Below, one piece after another: positions 1 to 4,829 of a DNA stretch of 5,550 bases. The stretch comes from Succinatimonas sp. UBA6849 (GTDB lineage Bacteria > Pseudomonadota > Gammaproteobacteria > Enterobacterales > Succinivibrionaceae). The DNA lies in assembly GCA_002449335.1 (NCBI GenBank), contig DKDL01000098.1, positions 1-5,550 of the forward strand. The letters run 5' to 3'. Numbering within the stretch: the first letter of the stretch is position 1; each line of letters begins with the position of its first letter. The position numbers and the translations under genes are program-made. The notes under the pieces are model-generated. The model searched no databases, was not told the origin of the DNA, and saw only the letters and a list, made by a program, of their open reading frames with translations.

Positions 1-197
1 ATCTTTACCGTAACACTCTTACCAAATCTTCTTGGTCGTGTCACACAAATATACTGGTCTTCAGTGTCGATAACTTTATTTGTTAATGAAATTAACTCAG
101 ACTTGTCTACATACTCAGTATTTCTTACTCTTCTAAAAAGGTAGTTACCAACATTTACACGCATAAAAGTCTCTCTTGAATTATCAAGTTTCTTCAT
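1..197 (-). CDS. AAA-ATPase_like family protein, N-terminal fragment
   Basis: The reading frame opens at ATG 197 and runs off the left edge, giving the first 65 residues. GGAG at 211-208 lies 10 nt upstream of the ATG. Residues about 28-35 read EYVDKSEL and residues about 49-62 read QYICVTRPRRFGKS. This is the hallmark of the AAA-ATPase_like family (Pfam PF09820): a 'YVDKT' segment followed by a Walker A-type loop of the form RPRRFGKS. Full-length members are usually around 500 residues and end in a PD-(D/E)XK nuclease-like domain, which would lie outside this window. The biological role of the family is poorly known; multiple copies per genome are common in gut anaerobes. The gene is divergent from the RHH gene at 470 and shares its intergenic region. 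Family assignment is confident; function is not. Confidence 0.88.
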   Translation of the reverse strand, partial: MKKLDNSRETFMRVNVGNYLFRRVRNTEYVDKSELISLTNKVIDTEDQYICVTRPRRFGKSVTVK

Positions 198-402
198 TAG
201 ATTGCATCTCCATTATACAAGTAAAAAAGTGAAGATGCCTATCCTCTCATGACTTTTGAAAACACCTGTCTTTTTACTGGCATAAAATGCAATTTTTAAA
301 GCAAACATTTTATAAATGTCTTGAATAACTGGCTTATATAAGGGAGCTACTAAAAAGAAAAAATATTAGAGTCAGGTCAAGTAATTCATGTTTATTAATA
401 AA
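198..402. other. Divergent intergenic region with AT-rich palindromes
   Basis: No gene is supported here. Two small palindromes are visible: 305-319 (ACATTT, 3-nt centre, AAATGT) and 333-342 (CTTATATAAG, perfect). A TATAAT box for the minus strand lies at 217-212, but it abuts the GGAG of the ATPase gene. A transcript from it would start inside or after that GGAG, so it is doubtful as the working -10. Promoters for both divergent genes presumably lie in this region, but I cannot place the ATPase promoter. Confidence 0.4.
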
Positions 403-446
403 TAAGTCAAAATTTGACTTAAAAAATGAATATAATTGACTTTAAA
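403..446 (+). promoter_or_regulatory. Operator-like palindrome and promoter region of the 192-aa RHH gene
   Basis: Positions 403-421 form a perfect inverted repeat with 9-bp arms around one central base; its core is AAGTCAAAATTTGACTT. The half site TTGACTT occurs at 414-420 and again at 436-442, exactly 22 bp later, about two helical turns. A perfect TATAAT lies at 431-436 between the two copies, with no good -35 at the usual distance, so the palindrome would cover the -35 region. RHH regulators commonly bind such repeated half sites in their own promoters. Autoregulation by the 192-aa protein is therefore a reasonable inference, not shown. Confidence 0.5.
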
Positions 447-469
447 TCTATTCTTAATGAGAGGTTTAT

Positions 470-1048
470 ATGAGTAAGAAAATAGGCTATGAAAAACACA
501 ATATTGAGGTCGATAAAGGCTGCTTTAATGAGCCTCAGTCTCCTCTAATACAAAGCTCTAGTGAAAAGAAATACAATGTCAAATTCGACAATGACGATTT
601 GAATTTACTCAATGCTCTGCAGGATCATTATGGCATCAAGAATAAGTCTGATCTTATAGAACTTATCTTATGTACCTATCTTAAAAAATCTCTTCATGAA
701 GAAGGTGTCGCAGCTGACGTAGCCTTAGCTATTGGTCTTATAGCTGATGCCTATGCTAAAAGGGGGGAGTTATCATCAAATGTATCCTCATGGACAGATG
801 AGGTAGCATCAGTTCCTTACTTTGTTTCATCAGTTCTAACCTATGGACCTAGTGGTAAAAAGAATGGTTCTCAACATGAAGGTGTTGCTCATTCAGACAG
901 CTATCTGCAGGTAGGAGTAAAACTGTTGCAGTTTTGTGAGCGCGAGGATCTTATCTCCTCATCTCAATACAAGATGCTCTTTAAGAGCCTTGAAAAATGG
1001 AATCTTTTGACAAAGTATCAAAGAAAGAATGAAGGTAAAAGAGAGTAA
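470..1048 (+). CDS. Predicted ribbon-helix-helix DNA-binding protein, 192 aa
   Basis: GAGG at 461-464 lies 5 nt before the ATG and fixes the start. Residues about 34-73 fit the RHH pattern: a short polar-alternating strand (KYNVKF), a helix (DDLNLLNALQDHYGI), a turn (KNKSD) and a second helix (LIELILCTYLKK). RHH proteins dimerise through the strand and insert it into the major groove, acting as repressors, antitoxins or relaxosome components. The roughly 30 residues before the domain are polar and probably disordered. The C-terminal part (about 80-192) is not recognised: it starts with a helix-like segment (VAADVALAIGLIADAYAKRG) and ends with a basic helical tail. A palindrome in the promoter fits autoregulation. 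It is the first gene of a plus-strand cluster and overlaps the next small ORF by 20 nt. Role unknown; plasmid or mobile-element maintenance is possible. Confidence 0.72.
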   Translation: MSKKIGYEKHNIEVDKGCFNEPQSPLIQSSSEKKYNVKFDNDDLNLLNALQDHYGIKNKSDLIELILCTYLKKSLHEEGVAADVALAIGLIADAYAKRGELSSNVSSWTDEVASVPYFVSSVLTYGPSGKKNGSQHEGVAHSDSYLQVGVKLLQFCEREDLISSSQYKMLFKSLEKWNLLTKYQRKNEGKRE

Positions 1049-1172
1049 CGAAAGGTACATTGCACTTTGCAAAATCTTGATAGAGAAAGTGCAGAGACAG
1101 CAAACATACAACCTTAAGTATCACATATTTTCAGAATCACTAGGAGCTAGCTTAGGCTTAGTTTCTGCTTAA
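1029..1172 (+). CDS. Small ORF overlapping the RHH gene, 47 aa, unknown
   Basis: This frame starts at ATG 1029, inside the last codons of the 192-aa gene (20-nt overlap in a different frame), and ends at TAA 1170-1172. It fills most of the otherwise empty gap before the gene at 1220. The product begins MKVKESNERYIALCKILIEK and continues as a basic, helix-like chain with a short hydrophobic C-terminus (ASLGLVSA). The overlap suggests translational coupling to the gene upstream. The purine-rich AAAGAAAG before the ATG is a weak ribosome binding site. An 8-bp inverted repeat (1061-1068 with 1086-1093) lies inside it and could be an alternative explanation for sequence constraint. No family recognised. 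It is either a real small gene or a chance open frame; I lean slightly to real. Confidence 0.42.
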   Translation: MKVKESNERYIALCKILIEKVQRQQTYNLKYHIFSESLGASLGLVSA

Positions 1173-1192
1173 CGGGCAGTAGACACTCCTAG
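1140..1192. repeat. Inverted repeat between small genes
   Basis: CTAGGAG at 1140-1146 is matched by CTCCTAG at 1186-1192. Inside the loop, CTGC 1165-1168 can pair with GCAG 1176-1179, giving a two-part stem. No T run follows, so it is not a typical intrinsic terminator. It lies just upstream of the ribosome binding site (AGAAGG at 1208-1213) of the next gene and may affect its expression. Confidence 0.3.
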
Positions 1193-1219
1193 ACAGTAAG
1201 GCATTTTAGAAGGTTTCAA

Positions 1220-1636
1220 ATGAGCATTATTCAGGATATTCAAAACAGAGCTTTAGATGAAGGCAGAATTAAAGCAGAGAATGTAAACAGCTATAAAGTT
1301 TTAAGTGTAAGACCAAGTGCTCAGTTATCAGCTTTAATTGAGGTATTAGCTTTTTTAGATGGTAAATCACCATCAGAGTTTATCTGTTCAAACTTCTCAA
1401 AAGCACTGCATGACTTTACTTTATTATCAAAAGATCATGTAGAACCACTACAAAAGAGCGTAGCTCAAAGTCTAAAGAACTCACCTAAGCACATCTTTAA
1501 AAAAGAAAGTGCCATAGGCATGTTAGAAGAGGAAGGTGTAGTTACAGTAAAGTCTAATGACAACAATGATCCAATAGACGGTTCATTAAGATTGTTAAAG
1601 CATGGTTTTAATGATAGTGGTGTACTTAAGCAGTAA
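1220..1636 (+). CDS. Second RHH-like small protein, 138 aa
   Basis: AGAAGG at 1208-1213 lies 6 nt before the ATG. Residues about 25-67 resemble an RHH fold: a strand (YKVLSVRPS), a helix (AQLSALIEVLAFLDG), a turn with KSPSEF, and a second helix (ICSNFSKALHDF). The 'GKSPSEFI' turn is reminiscent of RHH antitoxins and DUF1778-like proteins, where small polar residues precede the second helix. No toxin gene follows. The C-terminal half (about 70-138) is lysine-rich, then acidic and asparagine-rich, and is not recognised. It is probably co-expressed with the 192-aa RHH gene, which lies 171 nt upstream on the same strand. Two RHH proteins side by side could form a regulatory or DNA-partition pair. 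That is inference. Confidence 0.6.
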   Translation: MSIIQDIQNRALDEGRIKAENVNSYKVLSVRPSAQLSALIEVLAFLDGKSPSEFICSNFSKALHDFTLLSKDHVEPLQKSVAQSLKNSPKHIFKKESAIGMLEEEGVVTVKSNDNNDPIDGSLRLLKHGFNDSGVLKQ

Positions 1637-1677
1637 CAGTCATTTTTAAGCTACTGCTATGCGCAAAGGTAGTATGT

Positions 1678-1723
1678 ACAAAGTTAGTATGGGCAACTTT
1701 AGATGAGACTGTCCTAACTTTGT
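1678..1723. repeat. Perfect 10-bp inverted repeat between convergent genes
   Basis: ACAAAGTTAG at 1678-1687 is the exact reverse complement of CTAACTTTGT at 1714-1723, with a 26-nt loop. It sits between the end of the plus-strand cluster (1636) and the end of the minus-strand 94-aa gene (1748). No T tract follows on either strand, so a Rho-independent terminator is not convincing. It may still protect or terminate both converging transcripts, or be a protein-binding site. Confidence 0.4.
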
Positions 1724-1747
1724 CAGGAGAATGACAATTTGCGTAAG

Positions 1748-2032
1748 CTACTTCTTTTTCCCAATCCTTTGCAAGATCTTCTCCTGAATCTCAGGAGGTA
1801 AAGATCTAAATCTTTCAACCGATCGGTCAAGCGAATTCTGAGCATCGATCTCGCGGTTGATAAGAGAGCTTAAAAGTTCTTTTTCAATGAGTTTCTGTTC
1901 TCTTTTCTTATAGCTCTGCTGACTTTGTCGGTCTAGCTTCTTAACCTTTAAGCTAGTATCAATCTTGTTAGCTATTTCGCAAATGAAAAGAATGGCAAAT
2001 AATCCTAATAAGAAGACTGTAAAACCTATCAT
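1748..2032 (-). CDS. Small membrane-anchored coiled-coil protein, 94 aa
   Basis: GGAGG at 2042-2038 lies 5 nt before ATG 2032. Residues about 3-20 form a single hydrophobic segment (IGFTVFLLGLFAILFICE), a probable transmembrane anchor. The rest is a charged helix rich in Lys, Glu and Gln (about 28-70), likely coiled coil. A short tail with RSLPPEIQEKIL and a KKK end follows. By the positive-inside rule the charged part should be cytoplasmic. The start codon overlaps the stop of the 50-aa gene upstream (ATGA), so the two are translationally coupled. No family recognised. Small anchored helical proteins of this kind occur in conjugation, phage and secretion clusters, but nothing here selects one of these. 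Confidence 0.65.
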   Translation of the reverse strand: MIGFTVFLLGLFAILFICEIANKIDTSLKVKKLDRQSQQSYKKREQKLIEKELLSSLINREIDAQNSLDRSVERFRSLPPEIQEKILQRIGKKK

Positions 2033-2181
2033 AGCTGCCTCCAGTTCTGTCTGTAATCTGATTTGTGTTTTTCATAGCCTGACTTCATGGCTTTTTTACG
2101 GTCACAGAAGATCTTTAGGCTGTTAAAGAGCATGACATGCTCCTGTACAAAGTTTCTAACCTTAACTTTTGTAGTTTTCAT
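2029..2181 (-). CDS. Small basic protein, 50 aa, coupled to the membrane protein gene
   Basis: AGGAGA at 2192-2187 lies 5 nt before ATG 2181, a textbook spacing. The stop TGA (2031-2029) overlaps the ATG of the 94-aa gene in a 4-bp ATGA junction, typical of coupled operon genes. These two signals make the gene convincing despite its size. The product starts MKTTKVKVRNFVQEHVMLF and is strongly basic, with many Lys and Arg, and ends NWRQL. It has no membrane segment. The stretch coding for GYEKH shares 18 identical bases with the 192-aa gene near 484-501. No family recognised; nucleic-acid binding or partnership with the 94-aa protein is possible. Confidence 0.66.
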   Translation of the reverse strand: MKTTKVKVRNFVQEHVMLFNSLKIFCDRKKAMKSGYEKHKSDYRQNWRQL

Positions 2182-2362
2182 TTTTCTCTCCTAAATTGTT
2201 TGTGTTCTGATGTAAGTCCTTTACCTATATTGCATGTATGCCCAAAGCTAACGTCTGTCTTCGGTATAGTGGCATGCCTTAACTTCGGTATAGCAGCGCA
2301 CTTTAACTTGAGTCTATTTGCTACGAAGATCTTGAGCGCGCTTGATGCCTACTATGTCCTTA
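2182..2362. other. Gap upstream of the small gene pair; no supported gene
   Basis: This stretch separates the 159-aa gene from the 50-aa gene. One minus-strand frame is open for about 56 codons and ends in a TGA overlapping the 50-aa start codon, but it contains no ATG, GTG or TTG start. It is therefore not called as a gene; it could be a decayed remnant. A plus-strand frame from 2137 is also open but has no ribosome binding site. The tandem repeat at 2259-2306 lies in the middle. A promoter for the 50/94-aa pair should be here, but no clear -35/-10 pair was found. Confidence 0.4.
2259..2306. repeat. 24-bp tandem repeat, two copies
   Basis: CTTCGGTATAG at 2259-2269 recurs at 2283-2293, and both copies end in TTAA after a diverged middle (units 2259-2282 and 2283-2306). 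The first copy contains the 8-bp palindrome GGCATGCC (2271-2278). The iteron-like arrangement upstream of the 50/94-aa gene pair would suit a protein-binding site. Only two copies are seen. Confidence 0.5.
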
Positions 2363-2842
2363 TTACATGAGTAACTCATAAGGATTTTCGTATCTATGAT
2401 CACGCTTACTCTTAGCTTCAGTATTAGCCTTGTCACGTTTAACTTTTTTGTAGACGGTGATGACGTGATCGTCACGCAGTACCAGGGTAATAACCTCTTT
2501 TCTCTCCAGTCTCTGTAAAGACTTGAGCTTTTTATTAACCCTTTTATACAGGGCTGTAAGTAACACTTTTTTATCTGCTAAAGCGTTATGCTCAGCATCT
2601 GCTGCTACACAAGAACTGCTACCATCAGTCTTGGTGATCACATCATTGTGTCTGTGTTTTAAAGACAGGATCTTTTGCTTTACGATTGAGAGCATGCGCT
2701 GTTTCATCTTGATCATGTTGTGAATGAGCTCAGACTTGGTGTTTAAAGTAAGTCTGTCACCTCGGTCATTCCAGAAACCATATCTGTAGAACATCTCAAG
2801 ATTCTCGGTGATGATTTCTTCTCTGATGTTTCTTTGTGCCAT
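2363..2842 (-). CDS. Unrecognised lysine-rich protein, 159 aa
   Basis: The frame from ATG 2842 to TAA 2365-2363 encodes a soluble, mostly helical, strongly basic protein. It has a polar insert around residues 68-85 (DVITKTDGSSSCVAADAEH), a segment with KLKSLQRLERKEVITLVLRD near 105-125, and a basic charged tail ending NPYELLM. No catalytic motif or known fold is visible. The start is uncertain: AAAGAGAG directly abuts the ATG, while a better AAGGAG at 2887-2882 lies 40 nt upstream with no ATG, GTG or TTG in frame after it. The gene follows the cas operon on the same strand but is separated from it by a likely terminator at 2939-2987, so it probably has its own promoter. A DNA- or RNA-binding role is only suggested by charge. 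Confidence 0.58.
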   Translation of the reverse strand: MAQRNIREEIITENLEMFYRYGFWNDRGDRLTLNTKSELIHNMIKMKQRMLSIVKQKILSLKHRHNDVITKTDGSSSCVAADAEHNALADKKVLLTALYKRVNKKLKSLQRLERKEVITLVLRDDHVITVYKKVKRDKANTEAKSKRDHRYENPYELLM

Positions 2843-2938
2843 TCTCTCTTTAGCGTGCTCTGTAAAGTGGATCCTTGTTATCTCCTTAGAAATTCTGTTA
2901 TCTTTTGTACAAGTGCGTAATAACGCTTACTTATCTTC

Positions 2939-2987
2939 AAAAAGGCTGTGCAAAGAGCTAAGTCCTGTCAAAGCAACTTTACACAGC
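2939..2987 (-). terminator. Likely intrinsic terminator of the cas operon
   Basis: On the minus strand, GCTGTGTAAAG (2987-2977) pairs with CTTTGCACAGC (2955-2945): 11 pairs including one G-U, with a 21-nt loop. The stem is followed by C and a TTTTT run (2943-2939). It starts 10 nt after the stop of the 75-aa gene. The G-U pair would be A-C on the other strand, which supports minus-strand use. The long loop is the weak point. Confidence 0.6.
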
Positions 2988-2997
2988 AAATTCCCCT

Positions 2998-3225
2998 TTA
3001 GTCCTGGTTATATTTCTCTGCTAGCTCATCCTCATTTAGGGAATAGCAGTCACTTAAAAACTCAAGATCAGTCCTATCAAGTTCTAAGTGAAACTGAATG
3101 CCTAAGATTGATCTGAGCTTTAAGCTCACAATCAGCTCCCCATCTTTAGTGTCAGTGTCAATCTCGGTTAGCTTTAAAGCATTCAGATCTGACATTTTCT
3201 TGTGCTCTTTGTAAAAACTCTTCAT
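2998..3225 (-). CDS. Acidic 75-aa protein, third gene of the cas operon
   Basis: The ATG at 3225 is only 8 nt after the cas2 stop, and AAGGA (3235-3231), which overlaps that stop codon, lies 5 nt before it. A likely terminator follows the gene. This makes it a member of the cas1-cas2 transcript. The protein is acidic (about 17 Asp/Glu against 10 Lys/Arg) and soluble. It has a central alternating stretch (GELIVSLKLRSILGIQFHLEL) suggesting beta strands, then an acidic helical tail (LNEDELAEKYNQD). A second in-frame ATG at codon 11 has no comparable ribosome binding site. It does not look like Cas4, Csn2, Cas6 or any short Cas protein I know. Possible roles are an adaptation cofactor, a regulator of Cas1-Cas2, or an unrelated passenger; none is shown by the sequence. 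Confidence 0.7.
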   Translation of the reverse strand: MKSFYKEHKKMSDLNALKLTEIDTDTKDGELIVSLKLRSILGIQFHLELDRTDLEFLSDCYSLNEDELAEKYNQD

Positions 3226-3233
3226 ATTGGTCC

Positions 3234-3497
3234 TTAAACAGCGATTAAGTTATCTTGTTGTTTTGAATAAACTCGTGAGCGTGCGTAGCACGCTTCACAA
3301 CACGGCATTACAAACAGGCTGTCGGTGTTCTCAATCAATGACGAAAGCCTGTGTTCGAGCTTGATAAGCTCATTGTTAGTACCTTCAAAAAAGAACACTG
3401 ACTTTTGCACACTTACAGCCTTCTTTTTTAAGAGCCTGTAAACCTTGCCTCTAATACCGTTCTTGCTAATGTCATAAGCAATCAAAAATCTTTGCAT
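3234..3497 (-). CDS. cas2: CRISPR-associated endoribonuclease-fold protein Cas2, 87 aa
   Basis: Cas2 dimerises and bridges two Cas1 dimers in the complex that captures and integrates new spacers. The protein opens MQRFLIAYDIS, with the conserved Asp at residue 9 after the first beta strand of the ferredoxin-like fold. It continues with the typical RGKVYRLLKKKAVSVQKSVF segment and the FFEGTNNELIKLEHRL helix region, and 87 residues is a normal length. ATG 3497 is preferred over an in-frame ATG at 3512 because GGAGG (3510-3506) lies 8 nt before it, and the product then begins at the conserved start. The gene overlaps the end of cas1 by 16 nt, so the two are coupled. A small cysteine cluster (C66, C67, C70) near the C-terminus is unusual and might bind metal or be incidental. 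The style resembles Cas2 proteins of type III and related loci, a weak inference. Confidence 0.93.
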   Translation of the reverse strand: MQRFLIAYDISKNGIRGKVYRLLKKKAVSVQKSVFFFEGTNNELIKLEHRLSSLIENTDSLFVMPCCEACYARSRVYSKQQDNLIAV

Positions 3498-4540
3498 GGT
3501 ACTAACCTCCATGTGCAGACTGTGTCGCTATTTTTAAGTAGCAGGGCATAGTTTTGAGCGCAGTCTTCAATGAGCTCGTTTAAAGAGCGTCTTTGCCTGT
3601 TCCAACAGCTGTTGCATCCCCAATAGATGTTGTAGATGTTAGAAAACATGTGCTCAAAAGCATGCAGAATGACCGAGAATGTCTCTTTATCTTTGTGCTT
3701 AAAGAGCCCATTTTTATCTTTTATAAAGTCACTAGGTTTTACTGCGTATTTTCTGATGAGCTTTAGCACAGTTGTTTCTACAAAAGGTCTGAACTGTTCC
3801 ATAAGATCAGATGCTAATGCGCAGTGAGTTCCTCTTTGAGCATGGAAGTAACCTATGCGAGGGTTAAGTCCATTAGCTTTTAAAGCTGAGGCTAATCTGT
3901 TTCTGAGCAAGGTATAGCCAAAAGACAGCATGTAGTTAACAGGATCTGGAGCAGGATGCTTTAGACGTCCTGTCCACTCAAATCCATATGGTTTTACAAG
4001 ATCAGCCCATAATGAAAAGTACATATGGGAAGCAAAGCCTTCTGCTCCTAAAAGTTCAGGAACGTTTTTGGCGCAGTAGATATTGGAATAACAAAGATCC
4101 CACATCGTTCTTTGAAGATCAGCCTTACGTCTGATCAGTTCACGACCGTTAACGACTTTTGCTAGGATGACTCTTTTAGCAAGATCTAGAGCATCACTAG
4201 AATGGTAGAAATTCTCCTGAACAGTGATGTAGTAGTTCTCATCTTTGTTTGATGCTTCAAGCTGACCTTGTGGATAGCCCCATACATCCATGAAATCTAC
4301 AGTGATTTGCTTAATCATGAGGCGGTATAGAACTTCACTGTCAACATTACCGATGTGACCGATGATTACCAGACGGCGGATCTTGTCCAGAGAAATTCTC
4401 TTCTCAGCATTCTCCTTATCAGCTGCAATGAGAAGCGTGTTGTCATTGAGCATAGACACATGAGTGCATCTGTGAGTTAGATATAAGGTCTGCTTTAAGT
4501 CGCCGATGTAAGCAGCTAAAGAATGTTTTGAAGTTTCCAT
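3482..4540 (-). CDS. cas1: CRISPR-associated integrase Cas1, 352 aa
   Basis: Cas1 is the metal-dependent integrase that inserts new spacers at the leader end of a CRISPR array together with Cas2. Starting at ATG 4540, the N-terminal beta domain spans about 1-90 (including IIGHIGNVDSEVLYRLM) and the helical catalytic domain about 95-352. The catalytic Glu is E167 in LLGAEGFASHMYF, the His is H233 in GYFH, and the acidic pair is D245 and E248 in SDLMEQFRP, so the active site looks intact. The C-terminal segment RRSLNELIEDCAQNYALLL matches the common final Cas1 helix. ATG 4540 is chosen because AGGTGG lies at 4550-4545; an in-frame ATG at 4591 has no such site and adds 17 non-conserved residues. 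A CxxC (C309, C312) is unusual. The ribosome binding site is inside a perfect inverted repeat. The Cas1 type cannot be fixed by eye. Confidence 0.95.
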   Translation of the reverse strand: METSKHSLAAYIGDLKQTLYLTHRCTHVSMLNDNTLLIAADKENAEKRISLDKIRRLVIIGHIGNVDSEVLYRLMIKQITVDFMDVWGYPQGQLEASNKDENYYITVQENFYHSSDALDLAKRVILAKVVNGRELIRRKADLQRTMWDLCYSNIYCAKNVPELLGAEGFASHMYFSLWADLVKPYGFEWTGRLKHPAPDPVNYMLSFGYTLLRNRLASALKANGLNPRIGYFHAQRGTHCALASDLMEQFRPFVETTVLKLIRKYAVKPSDFIKDKNGLFKHKDKETFSVILHAFEHMFSNIYNIYWGCNSCWNRQRRSLNELIEDCAQNYALLLKNSDTVCTWRLVPCKDF

Positions 4541-4578
4541 AATACCACCTCTTAAATTTATTAACTCAGGTGGTATTA
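4540..4578 (-). promoter_or_regulatory. Hairpin enclosing the cas1 ribosome binding site
   Basis: TAATACCACCT at 4578-4568 (minus strand) is perfectly complementary to AGGTGGTATTA at 4550-4540, with a 17-nt AT-rich loop. The second arm holds the cas1 ribosome binding site and ends with the A of the start codon. In the mRNA this stem would block translation of cas1 and, through coupling, cas2. Alternatively the repeat is a DNA operator: a weak -35-like TTGGCA lies at 4599-4594 with a poor -10 at 4578-4573, and in that case the first arm would not be transcribed. Confidence 0.62.
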
Positions 4579-4591
4579 CTAGTGCGAACAC

Positions 4592-4782
4592 TGTGCCAAA
4601 ATTTTTAATATATGAATAATGTTATATAAAATAATTTTAAAAATGAGGTAATAGTCGGAATTATAAGGAATAAATATTTGAGGTTTTTAATTATGTTGAA
4701 AAACTAGAAGAATATATTAAAGAAATGATTTTTATAAAAATTAAAATAATTTAATTAAGTATTATAAAAATATAAAAGACAT
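4592..4782. other. Extremely AT-rich noncoding region upstream of cas1
   Basis: About 87% A+T by hand count over 4601-4780, well above the rest of the window. All frames are full of stops and no gene is supported. It probably carries the cas1 promoter on the minus strand; several TATAAT-like strings occur, too many to choose between. Such DNA is a typical target of xenogeneic silencers of the H-NS kind and resembles leader-type DNA. However, repeat decay says the array leader is at the other end. Confidence 0.5.
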
Positions 4783-4783
4783 G

Positions 4784-4817
4784 AACTGTACGGTGCAGAA
4801 GTTCTTACAGTTTGCAC
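4784..4817. repeat. Two mutually exclusive inverted repeats
   Basis: AACTGTA 4784-4790 pairs with TACAGTT 4806-4812 (7 bp, 15-nt loop). GTGCA 4793-4797 pairs with TGCAC 4813-4817. Because the elements interleave, only one stem can form at a time, as in attenuator-like leaders. The site marks the boundary between the AT-rich block and more balanced DNA. It lies just before a small plus-strand ORF at 4830. Confidence 0.3.
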
Positions 4818-4829
4818 GGGAACTGAAAT

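Noticed and set aside
212..217. TATAAT as the -10 of the ATPase gene
   Set aside because: A transcript starting from it would begin at or after the GGAG ribosome binding site, and no -35 was found at the right distance.
1061..1093. 8-bp inverted repeat as a terminator of the 192-aa gene
   Set aside because: No T run follows, and it lies inside the 47-aa open frame.
2137..2370. Plus-strand open frame of 77 codons
   Set aside because: It has no ribosome binding site, overlaps the well-supported 50-aa gene on the opposite strand, and has a composition expected of an antisense shadow.
2523..3116. Two plus-strand open frames opposite the 159-aa and 75-aa genes
   Set aside because: They lie antisense to better-supported genes, lack Shine-Dalgarno sites, and one runs through the terminator hairpin.
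3498..3512. Longer Cas2 start at 3512
   Set aside because: GGAGG lies 8 nt before ATG 3497, and the conserved Cas2 N-terminus begins there.
3636..3827. Plus-strand open frame inside cas1
   Set aside because: It is antisense to conserved Cas1 coding sequence and has no independent support.
4541..4591. Longer Cas1 start at 4591
   Set aside because: The extra 17 residues are not Cas1-like, no ribosome binding site precedes that ATG, and AGGTGG sits correctly before ATG 4540.
4717..4729. 12-nt match between the first spacer (near 5220-5231) and the AT-rich region as a self-targeting spacer
   Set aside because: The match is short, AT-rich and covers only a third of the spacer, so it is expected by chance.
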